A stretch of 64,000 bases of DNA from WLWS01 sp965243105 (GTDB lineage: Bacteria; Pseudomonadota; Gammaproteobacteria; Eutrophobiales; Eutrophobiaceae). The DNA is taken from positions 1,488,001 to 1,552,000 of the forward strand of contig CBDEUC010000003.1 in assembly GCA_965243105.1 (NCBI GenBank), written 5' to 3'. Shown piece by piece: positions 42,858-50,512 of the stretch. Within the stretch, counting starts at the first letter, position 1. Each line of letters opens with the position of its first letter. Below the pieces are notes generated by a model that ran no database searches, was not told the DNA's origin, and saw nothing but the letters and a program-made list of their open reading frames with translations. The position numbers and the translations under genes were made by a program.

Positions 42858-44204
42858 TCACTTGCCAATACAAAAACTGGAAAAGATTTTTCCAAGCAGG
42901 TCATCTGCAACGGTCTTTCCCGTAATCGACTCAAGCGCCTGCTGCGCGCGAAGCAGGTCTTCCGCAATTAATTCTGCTGCAGGCTGCGCGTGTCGAACCT
43001 GCCTTGAGGCCTGTTCAAGCTCTACGAGGGCAAGCTCAAGGGCTTCGAGGTGCCTGGTCCTGCCGGGCAAACTGCGTTCAACGGTGTTCGGGTTCAGGCA
43101 GGAATATATTCTTTTTCGCAGATCATCAAGGCCCTCGCCCGTCTTTGCGGACACGTACACGGGTCCTGTTTCTTCATTCCTGGGTCCTTCAAGCTCGTTC
43201 TCTGCCAGCAGGTCCACCTTGTTTACCACCTCGATAAGCGTGGCGCTTCCTTTTATGAATTCTTTTACTTCCTCGTTGCCCCTGCTTCTTGCATCAAGCA
43301 CGAGCAGGACCAGGTCGGCCTGCCGGGCCTCCCTGGCAGCCCGATCTATGCCCTCTTTTTCAATTTCATCTGCAGTTGATCGAATACCCGCAGTGTCTGT
43401 TAGCCTGAGGGGAACACCATTGATAATGATATTCTCTTCAAGCACGTCCCTGGTGGTACCGGGTTGCGAGCTGACTATTGCGCGGTCGCTACGACCGAGA
43501 CGGTTCAACAGGCTTGATTTACCAACATTTGGCTCGCCAACGATAGCGATGCTTGCGCCATCAAGCATTACCCTGCCCTGCCTGGCCGACTCCAGTATCT
43601 CCAGCACTTTCTCCACGGCGTCGCCAATTTTCCTGTCCAGGTCTGACTCTTTTATAAAATCAATTTCCTCTTCTGGAAAGTCCAGCGCGCTTTCGGTAAA
43701 CACCCGCAACTCCTCAATTTCAGACACGAGTTCATTAATGCCCCGGGAAAACTCTCCTTCAAGGGATCGCATCGCGCTTTGAGCAGACTCCCTGCTCTGG
43801 CTGTTTATGAGATCCGCGACCGCCTCTGCCTGCAAGAGATCGAGACGGTCATTGTGAAAAGCGCGCTCGGTAAATTCACCTGGCCGCGCCAGCCTTGCAC
43901 CCCGGTTTATGCACTCCTGTAACAGGGACTCCAGCGCGGCAGTAGCGCCGTGCGCCTGGAACTCAACCACGTCCTCACCGGTATAGGAAGCCGGGGCCTG
44001 GAAATAAAGCAGGATTCCTCGATCGATAATCTCCCCGCCACAGGAGCGAAAAGAACTATAAAGGGCCTGCCTGGGCCTTGGGTCCTTTTCACTGATATCT
44101 CTCGCGATCTGTCGCGAGGCCGGGCCCGAAACGCGAACAATACCAATACCGCCCTTACCCGTGGCTGTTGCTATTGCGGCAATGGTTTCTTCAGGGCCGT
44201 TCAT
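42858..44204 (-). CDS. mnmE: MnmE, tRNA-modifying GTPase
   Basis: This 448-residue protein, with MnmG, adds the carboxymethylaminomethyl group to U34 of certain tRNAs. The N-terminal folate-binding domain (1-118) is followed by helical segments and an inserted G domain (about 215-370) with GEPNVGKSSLLN, the DTAGIRS switch and NKVD. The catalytic C-terminal CIGK motif is intact. It lies in the yidD-yidC-mnmE run beside the origin. mnmG is not in the window. Confidence 0.96.
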   Translation of the reverse strand: MNGPEETIAAIATATGKGGIGIVRVSGPASRQIARDISEKDPRPRQALYSSFRSCGGEIIDRGILLYFQAPASYTGEDVVEFQAHGATAALESLLQECINRGARLARPGEFTERAFHNDRLDLLQAEAVADLINSQSRESAQSAMRSLEGEFSRGINELVSEIEELRVFTESALDFPEEEIDFIKESDLDRKIGDAVEKVLEILESARQGRVMLDGASIAIVGEPNVGKSSLLNRLGRSDRAIVSSQPGTTRDVLEENIIINGVPLRLTDTAGIRSTADEIEKEGIDRAAREARQADLVLLVLDARSRGNEEVKEFIKGSATLIEVVNKVDLLAENELEGPRNEETGPVYVSAKTGEGLDDLRKRIYSCLNPNTVERSLPGRTRHLEALELALVELEQASRQVRHAQPAAELIAEDLLRAQQALESITGKTVADDLLGKIFSSFCIGK

Positions 44205-44220
44205 TTACGACCGATAATAT

Positions 44221-45891
44221 TTAAGATTTGCTGGTGATGCCAGCCTTCTCCAGGCTACGGGTAATCTGCCACTGCTGGGCAATGGAAAGGATATTGTTGA
44301 CCACCCAGTAAAGCACAAGGCCGGAAGGAAAGAATGCAAAGAACACGGTGAATATAAAAGGCAGGAAAGACATGACCTTTTCCTGCACGGGATCCATCGG
44401 CGGGGGGTTTAGCTTTTGCTGGACAAACATGGTGATACCCATGAGTACCGGCAATACATAAAAGGGATCCTTGCTGGACAGATCTGTCAGCCAAAGAGCA
44501 AAAGAAGCCTGCCTTAGTTCAACGCTTTCCAACAGAACCCAGTAAAGGGCAATAAACACCGGGATTTGTACAAGGATGGGAAAACACCCACCAAAAGGAT
44601 TAATCTTCTCGTCCTTGTAAATTTGCATCATGGCCTGGTTTAACTTGTTTCGATCGTCCTTGTACCTGTCTTTCAGTGCAACAAGACGCGGCTGCACCCG
44701 GCGCATATTGGCCATAGACTTGTATCCGGCAGCTGACAGTGGGAAAAACAACAGCTTTAAAATAATTGTTACCAGGATGATGGACCAGCCCCAGTTGGAG
44801 GTAAGGTCATGCAGCTTGTTCAGCACCAGGAAAAGCGGCTTGGCAATAAACCACAGCATGCCGTAGTCGACGGTTAGCTCTAGTCCATCAGTGATCTTGT
44901 CCAGGTCTTCAAGGATTTTCGGCCCGAGGTAGATTTCATTTTTTATCGTGGCAGTATTACCAGCAGCAACCTGTGTCACCGGGCCGATTGCTCCCAGCAG
45001 GTACTTTTCATTGGCAAGGGCATTGGTGTAGTAACGGTAGCTGCGCTCCTTGTCCGTAGGTACCAGTGCGGTAACAAAATAATGCTGCAGCATAGCAACC
45101 CAACCGTTCTTGATGTCACGCTCAAGCTTTTGCTCACTCATGTCATCAAAGTCGATCTTTTCATATCGCTCTTCCGGGCTGGAAATCACGGCACCGGTAT
45201 AGGTATAGATAAGTCGGCGCCCATCCGTTGGCGCTGAGCGCTTGATCTGCTGGTAGGCCCTGCCCTTCCAGTCCTCGGCGCTGCTGTTCTGTACGCTGTA
45301 CGCCACCTCGATGAGATAACTTCCCCGGGTGAGCGTGTATGTTTTTGTTACTGACATTCCATTTGCTGACTGCCAGGTCATTGGCACAACGAGCTGGTCC
45401 TCTCCTTCAGCAAGGGAATGTTGATCGCCTGTCGCTGTATAAACGGCCTGGTGTGTCGGCGCTTCTTCGTTACTCAAAAGGCCACCCTGCACCAGGTAAA
45501 CAAGCTCTTCAGTATTGTCCATCAAGACGAAGGGTTCATCCGGCCGATCGGCGGTAACAGGGTATTGCTTCAGGCTGGCTTTTTCTATTCCACCACCACG
45601 AGTAGATACCTCAAGGCGCAATACATCACTTTCTACGACCAGTGTTTTTGCACCGGGCTCCTCAACCGGCGAACTGTTGTTCACGATGGCTTTTGTTTCC
45701 ACCGTCGGCGCAGTTTCTGCCACCTGCTGCTGCGGCAGCTCTTCGAAAACCGGCGTCTGCGGATTTTTAACTGCAGCTGCGGTAGCTTCTTCAGTCGCTG
45801 CCGGTTCACCATAATCCTTTTCCCACTCCTGCCACAGCATCAGGGACACCAGGCACAGTGCAATAACCAGGATAAAACGCGTTGTTTCCAT
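44221..45891 (-). CDS. yidC: YidC, membrane protein insertase
   Basis: The protein has 556 residues. An N-terminal membrane helix (about 4-21) is followed by a large periplasmic domain (to about 345) and the conserved five-helix insertase core containing WGWSIILVTIILKLLFFPLS and the hydrophilic groove of the Oxa1 family. It inserts small membrane proteins alone and works with SecYEG. The start ATG overlaps the yidD stop by one base. Confidence 0.96.
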   Translation of the reverse strand: METTRFILVIALCLVSLMLWQEWEKDYGEPAATEEATAAAVKNPQTPVFEELPQQQVAETAPTVETKAIVNNSSPVEEPGAKTLVVESDVLRLEVSTRGGGIEKASLKQYPVTADRPDEPFVLMDNTEELVYLVQGGLLSNEEAPTHQAVYTATGDQHSLAEGEDQLVVPMTWQSANGMSVTKTYTLTRGSYLIEVAYSVQNSSAEDWKGRAYQQIKRSAPTDGRRLIYTYTGAVISSPEERYEKIDFDDMSEQKLERDIKNGWVAMLQHYFVTALVPTDKERSYRYYTNALANEKYLLGAIGPVTQVAAGNTATIKNEIYLGPKILEDLDKITDGLELTVDYGMLWFIAKPLFLVLNKLHDLTSNWGWSIILVTIILKLLFFPLSAAGYKSMANMRRVQPRLVALKDRYKDDRNKLNQAMMQIYKDEKINPFGGCFPILVQIPVFIALYWVLLESVELRQASFALWLTDLSSKDPFYVLPVLMGITMFVQQKLNPPPMDPVQEKVMSFLPFIFTVFFAFFPSGLVLYWVVNNILSIAQQWQITRSLEKAGITSKS

Positions 45892-46112
45892 TACCTTGTT
45901 TTCTGGGGAACCGGGTCGACACCACCTTCATGGAAAGGATGGCAACAGGAGATTCTCTTGATGGACAAGCAAAGACCCTTGAAGGATCCGTGTTCGTTAA
46001 TTGCTTCGATAGTGTACTGCGAGCAGCTCGGATAGAACCTGCAGTTTTGCCCCAGGAAAGGGCTAATCGCAAAGCTGTAGCATTGCACCAGGAAGGTTAG
46101 CATTTTTCGCAT
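45891..46112 (-). CDS. yidD: YidD, membrane protein insertion factor
   Basis: The protein has 73 residues. The family pattern of cysteines is present in GQNCRFYPSCSQYTIEAI and SCCHPFHEGGVDPVP. It assists YidC by an unknown mechanism and is membrane-associated through an amphipathic helix. It overlaps rnpA by 16 bases and yidC by one, in the rpmH-rnpA-yidD-yidC-mnmE order typical of bacteria. Confidence 0.94.
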   Translation of the reverse strand: MRKMLTFLVQCYSFAISPFLGQNCRFYPSCSQYTIEAINEHGSFKGLCLSIKRISCCHPFHEGGVDPVPQKTR

Positions 46113-46447
46113 TTTTCTATTTTCTTCCAGATGCTTTCCAGGGAGCTGGTCAGGGCCTGGTTTTTTGCCTTGTGGACACTATTATTGGCAAGCACTACAA
46201 CATCTTTACCGGCCAGGCTTGTTTTATGATGTCTGAAACTTTCCCGGATAATTCTTTTCAGGCGGTTTCGCTGCACCGCGGACTGTAATTTTTTCTTTGA
46301 TATTGCCATACCCAGCCTGGCGTTCGCCCCCTGGTTGCTACTTGCCAGCACCAGGAAATAAGCGTCAGAGAAACGCCGGGAAGAATTGAAAACTTTTTTG
46401 TAGTCCGATCCTGTCAGAAGCCTCGAGTTTTTTGAAAATTCCCGCAC
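46097..46447 (-). CDS. rnpA: RnpA, protein subunit of RNase P
   Basis: The protein has 116 residues and is strongly basic. The RNA-binding RNR motif appears as VQRNRLKRIIRESFR at about residues 58-72. It helps the RNA subunit bind pre-tRNA leader sequences. The start is GTG at 46447, just after rpmH. The RNA subunit gene is not in this window. Confidence 0.94.
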   Translation of the reverse strand: MREFSKNSRLLTGSDYKKVFNSSRRFSDAYFLVLASSNQGANARLGMAISKKKLQSAVQRNRLKRIIRESFRHHKTSLAGKDVVVLANNSVHKAKNQALTSSLESIWKKIEKCEKC

Positions 46448-46454
46448 CTCATGG

Positions 46455-46589
46455 TCAGGCAGATAGTCGCTTCCTGCCCTTGGATCTCCTTGCCTTGATA
46501 ACCTGTCTTCCGGCCTTTGTCCTCATGCGGACCCGAAAACCATGTTTTCTTTTACGTTTTAACTTGCTTGGTTGGTATGTGCGTTTCAT
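46455..46589 (-). CDS. rpmH: RpmH, ribosomal protein L34
   Basis: The protein has 44 residues and is highly basic, with the invariant start MKRTYQPSKLKRKRKHGF and the end SKGRKRLSA. L34 is the smallest protein of the large ribosomal subunit. It heads the minus-strand transcript rpmH-rnpA-yidD-yidC-mnmE. A longer in-frame start at 46658 reads into the origin spacer and is rejected. Confidence 0.97.
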   Translation of the reverse strand: MKRTYQPSKLKRKRKHGFRVRMRTKAGRQVIKARRSKGRKRLSA

Positions 46590-46786
46590 TTTAATTAAAC
46601 TCGGGTTGGACCGAACTCGTCGGTGCCGTAAAAAGCCGGCAATAGTACTGCCGAACACTTTCTATTGTCAATGTTAACAATAATATAAAGGCATGCTTTG
46701 CCTGTGGATAAGTCTGGCAATGAGGTATAGACTCTTGCCATCAAAACACCCTGGCTGTTCCCAGGAACTGGAGTAACTCGATAACA
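46590..46786 (+). promoter_or_regulatory. rpmH-dnaA spacer with consensus DnaA box
   Basis: This 197-base divergent spacer contains one perfect DnaA box TGTGGATAA (46703-46711), a TATAGA (46726-46731) that may be a dnaA -10 hexamer, and an AT-rich patch upstream (46665-46690). The DnaA box just ahead of the -10 suggests autoregulation of dnaA. With only one strong box it is too poor to be the main origin alone, though many relatives keep oriC here. Confidence 0.6.
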
Positions 46787-48121
46787 ATGTCCGTGTGGAA
46801 GTCCTGCCTCGAAAAACTGGAAGGTGACCTGGCGCCGCAGCAATTTAACACCTGGATCAGGCCCCTGCAGGTGGTCGAGGAAGATAGCGGTATCGATATT
46901 TACGCGCCAAACCGTTTTGTGCTGGACTGGGTTAATGAACAATACCTGGACCTGATCAGGCAGCATATTCAGCAAAACACCGGCAATTCGGCTTTTAATA
47001 TCAATATCCTGGTGGGAAGCCAGGCAAGAAAGGCCAGTAGCCAGGAGGCCCCTGCCAGCAAGCCGGCAGCGGAAAAGCCGGTGTCGAGGGTGCAACGAAA
47101 TTCCACCAACCTTAACGGCAACTTTTCTTTTGAGAACTTTGTCGAGGGTAAGTCCAACCAGCTTGCCAGGGCTGCGTCAATGCAGGCGGCAGAAAACCCA
47201 GGACTGGCCTATAACCCGCTATTTATCTATGGTGGCGTCGGGCTTGGCAAGACACACCTGATGCACGCCGTGGGAAAAGCGATACTCGCGCAAAAGCCGG
47301 ATGCAAACATCGCCTACCTGCACTCCGAGCGTTTTGTGCAGGACATGGTAAGGGCCCTGCAACACAACGCGATAAATGAATTCAAGCGATATTATCGCTC
47401 CCTTGATGCCCTGCTGATCGACGATATCCAGTTTTTTGCCGGCAAGGAGCGCTCCCAGGAGGAGTTCTTCCATACTTTTAATGCCCTGCTTGAAGGGGAG
47501 CACCAGATAATCCTGACCTGCGATCGCTATCCCAAGGAGGTCAGCGGTCTGGAAGAACGACTTAAATCCCGTTTTGGCTGGGGCCTGACTGTCGCCATAG
47601 AGCCTCCTGAGCTGGAAACACGGGTTGCTATCATCAAGAAAAAAGCAGAGTTAGTTGGTATTCACATACCCGATGATGTCTGTTTTTTCATAGCAAAAAG
47701 ATTTAGATCCAATGTCAGGGAGTTGGAAGGCGCACTCAACCGTGTTATCGCCAATGCCAACTTGACGGGAAATGCTATCAACCTTGATTTCACGCAAAAT
47801 TCGCTAAAAGACCTGCTGCTTCTCCAGGATAAGCAGGTCACACTGGATAATATTCAAAAAACAACGGCAGAATATTACAAGATCAGGGTGGCAGATCTAC
47901 TTTCCAAGAGAAGAAGTCGGTCTGTAGCCAGGCCAAGGCAAATAGCCATGACCCTGGCAAAGGAATTCACCAGTCATAGTTTACCCGAGATAGGCGACGC
48001 TTTTGGGGGCCGGGATCATACAACGGTACTGCATGCTTGCAGGAAAATTGCCGAGTTACAGCAAAAAGACCAGAAGATAGAGGAAGATTACAAGAATCTT
48101 TCCAGTATCCTGACAAGATGA
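46787..48121 (+). CDS. dnaA: DnaA, chromosomal replication initiator
   Basis: The protein has 444 residues. Domain I (about 1-85) opens with VWKSCLEKLEGDLAPQQFNTW and is followed by a linker. The AAA+ domain has Walker A GGVGLGKTHLMHA, Walker B LLIDDIQFFAGKER and a sensor motif. The C-terminal helix-turn-helix ends with the GGRDHTTVLHAC signature that reads DnaA boxes. It is slightly shorter than E. coli DnaA (467) because of a short domain II. Confidence 0.97.
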   Translation: MSVWKSCLEKLEGDLAPQQFNTWIRPLQVVEEDSGIDIYAPNRFVLDWVNEQYLDLIRQHIQQNTGNSAFNINILVGSQARKASSQEAPASKPAAEKPVSRVQRNSTNLNGNFSFENFVEGKSNQLARAASMQAAENPGLAYNPLFIYGGVGLGKTHLMHAVGKAILAQKPDANIAYLHSERFVQDMVRALQHNAINEFKRYYRSLDALLIDDIQFFAGKERSQEEFFHTFNALLEGEHQIILTCDRYPKEVSGLEERLKSRFGWGLTVAIEPPELETRVAIIKKKAELVGIHIPDDVCFFIAKRFRSNVRELEGALNRVIANANLTGNAINLDFTQNSLKDLLLLQDKQVTLDNIQKTTAEYYKIRVADLLSKRRSRSVARPRQIAMTLAKEFTSHSLPEIGDAFGGRDHTTVLHACRKIAELQQKDQKIEEDYKNLSSILTR

Positions 48122-48312
48122 ATAAAAGCTGTGAATAATTTTGAAGACTGGAAAAAAATCGATAAATGTTCAAATGAAAACACAGGTAACCCACAGGGCA
48201 GACAACCCTGGTAAGAGTTATTTATGAAAGAATAAATAATTGATTTAAAAGAGTTTATAAGAGTTACACACATATCCACAGACATAGTAAACATAATAAC
48301 AGGTTTATATAA
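48122..48312. other. dnaA-dnaN spacer, candidate replication origin
   Basis: This 191-base spacer is AT-rich and has one box fitting TTATNCACA (TGTGAATAA on the plus strand, 48130-48138). Two close variants are ATATCCACA (48272-48280) and TTACACACA (48264-48272). Three copies of AAGAGTTA/T lie at 48213, 48249 and 48259; the last two are exactly ten bases apart, one helical turn. The adjoining run from 48219 to 48259 is almost all A and T. Gene direction turns over between rpmH and dnaA, as expected near an origin. Confidence 0.55.
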
Positions 48313-49413
48313 ATGAAATTTAATATTAACCGGGAAGAACTACTGCCAGCCTTGCAGATCATCAACGGTGTTGTTGAGCGTCGCCAGACCTTGCCGATCC
48401 TTTCTAATGTTCTTCTAAAAATTACCAGTGAAGGACTTTTACTGACTGGCACAGACATGGAGGTTGAGCTTATGACCTCTATAGCCGGTGATTTTGGTGA
48501 AAACGAGGAAACAACCTTACCTGCCAGGAAGCTTCTTGATATTTGTCGCACGCTTCCTGAAGGTTCCGAAATCAGCCTGAGTGTTAAAAGCGATAAGGCT
48601 GTGCTGACCTCGGGGAAAAGCCGCTTCACCCTGACAACACTGCCAGCACAGGAATATCCGCTGATTGACGATCTTTCCGTGGTCGCAGAGCTTGAAATGT
48701 CCCAGAGCAAGCTGAAATCCCTGCTGGATAAAACGGCTTTTGCCATGGCGCAGCAGGACGTTCGTTACTACCTGAATGGAATGCTATTGGAGTTGGAGAA
48801 AGACAAGCTCAGGGCAGTTGCGACTGACGGGCATCGACTTGCCCTTTGTGATGCTACGCTTGAACAGGGTGTGGACGAGGCGATCCAGGTGATCGTGCCA
48901 AGAAAGGGTATTTCTGAGTTAATCAGGCTTTTCCATGATTCTGACGAAGCTGCAAGGATCCAGGTGTGCAAAAACCACGTGAGAATTTCCTGGGCTAACT
49001 TGCAGTTCACCTCCAAGCTTATTGACGGGAAGTTTCCTGATTACACAAGGGTGATTCCCGAAGCAGGGAAATCCCCGGTGAAAGCTGATCGTGAGCTACT
49101 GAGGCAGAGCCTTACCAGGGCTTCGATCCTGTCTAACGAGAAATACCGCGGAGTAAGGATATTGCTGGAAGAAAATCGCATGAGGGCCCTGGCTCACAAT
49201 CCCGAGCAGGAAGAAGCAGAAGAGGAGCTGCAGGTGGAATATGATGGCGCGGAAATGGAAATTGGGTTTAATGTTTCCTACCTGCTGGATGCCCTCGGCA
49301 TAATCAAAACAGGATCTGTAATTTTGACCGTATCTGACCCTAATAGCAGCTGCCTGATATTGCCGGAAGATGACTCGCAGAGTAAATATGTCGTCATGCC
49401 AATGCGACTTTGA
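48313..49413 (+). CDS. dnaN: DnaN, DNA polymerase III beta sliding clamp
   Basis: The protein has 366 residues, the usual length, forming three repeated clamp domains; the dimer encircles DNA and tethers polymerase III. It begins MKFNINREELLPALQII and ends in the conserved YVVMPMRL, which contributes to the partner-binding pocket. It follows dnaA across the spacer and its stop shares a base with the recF start. Confidence 0.96.
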   Translation: MKFNINREELLPALQIINGVVERRQTLPILSNVLLKITSEGLLLTGTDMEVELMTSIAGDFGENEETTLPARKLLDICRTLPEGSEISLSVKSDKAVLTSGKSRFTLTTLPAQEYPLIDDLSVVAELEMSQSKLKSLLDKTAFAMAQQDVRYYLNGMLLELEKDKLRAVATDGHRLALCDATLEQGVDEAIQVIVPRKGISELIRLFHDSDEAARIQVCKNHVRISWANLQFTSKLIDGKFPDYTRVIPEAGKSPVKADRELLRQSLTRASILSNEKYRGVRILLEENRMRALAHNPEQEEAEEELQVEYDGAEMEIGFNVSYLLDALGIIKTGSVILTVSDPNSSCLILPEDDSQSKYVVMPMRL

Positions 49414-50483
49414 TGTATATAGAATCTCTTTCCGTACAAAACGTCAGAAATCTCAGCAATATTGTTATAGAACCCGGGCAGGGGGTTAATTTTATCTCCG
49501 GCCCTAATGCTGCGGGAAAAACAGCATTGCTGGAAGCGGTCCATCTCCTGGCGCGAGCCCGTTCATTTCGTAGTCCCCGAATTCGGGAAGTAATCCAGCG
49601 AGAAGAAAAGAGCCTGCTGGTTTCTGCTCGCCTGAAGAATGCCAGCGAGGAGCTTATTACGACCGGCATAGAGAAATCCCATGGAGCGACGACAATAAAG
49701 TTTAACGGGGAGCTCCTGGGTACGGTGTCAGAGCAGGCCAGGAATATACCTGTTGTCCTGAGCACCCCTGATAGCCAGGGCCTGCTGACCGGCAGTCCAA
49801 AAGAGAGAAGACACTGGCTGGATTGGGCGATGTTTCACGTGGAACCGAACTACCTGATGACCTGGCGAAGCTATCAAAAAGCCCTGAGAAACCGGAATAT
49901 ACTCCTGAAGAGAAACCAGTCCCTGGATGAATTAAGAGGCTGGGAACGTGCAATGTGTGATAGCGCAGAAGAGTTGAATGCTGTCAGGGAAGGTTTTGTT
50001 GCCGGTTTGCAGGAGGAATTACTGAAGATTCCTGAGCTTAGACCAGAAGGTAATTATAAGCTGGAGCTTAATCCCGGTGGGCCTGCTGACATGGATTTTG
50101 CGAGTTACCTTGAAAATGAGCGCGAGGCTGATTTTCGCCTCGGTTACACCGGTTTTGGTCCGCACAAGGCTGATGTGCGTTTCCTGTTTGATGGGGAATT
50201 GTTGTCCAGGACATTTTCCAGGGGGCAGTTAAAGAGGTTTGTCGTGGTACTGCAGTTGGCCGTGGCCCGGGTGTTTCTAAACCGGGGCGGCGAATTACCA
50301 ATTTTCCTCATTGACGACTTCACTGCGGAGCTTGATGAGAAGTCCAGGTTAGAGGTTTTTGCTTACCTGGAAGGGTACCGGGGACAGGTGTTCCTCACTG
50401 CGACAGAGTTTGACGAAAATCACCCGGATTTTCACGGAATGGCGAGGTTTCACGTGGAACAGGGCTTGTTTAAAAAGTGGTAG
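49413..50483 (+). CDS. recF: RecF, gap repair and recombination protein
   Basis: This SMC-like ATPase of 356 residues loads RecA at single-strand gaps with RecO and RecR. Walker A is GPNAAGKTALLE (about residues 30-41), the signature motif is FSRGQLKRFVVVL, and Walker B is IFLIDDFTAELDE. I chose the ATG at 49413, overlapping the dnaN stop by one base (TGATG), over a TTG one codon earlier. Confidence 0.95.
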   Translation: MYIESLSVQNVRNLSNIVIEPGQGVNFISGPNAAGKTALLEAVHLLARARSFRSPRIREVIQREEKSLLVSARLKNASEELITTGIEKSHGATTIKFNGELLGTVSEQARNIPVVLSTPDSQGLLTGSPKERRHWLDWAMFHVEPNYLMTWRSYQKALRNRNILLKRNQSLDELRGWERAMCDSAEELNAVREGFVAGLQEELLKIPELRPEGNYKLELNPGGPADMDFASYLENEREADFRLGYTGFGPHKADVRFLFDGELLSRTFSRGQLKRFVVVLQLAVARVFLNRGGELPIFLIDDFTAELDEKSRLEVFAYLEGYRGQVFLTATEFDENHPDFHGMARFHVEQGLFKKW

Positions 50484-50512
50484 AATAACGAATTTCCAAG
50501 CGAGAGAGATGC

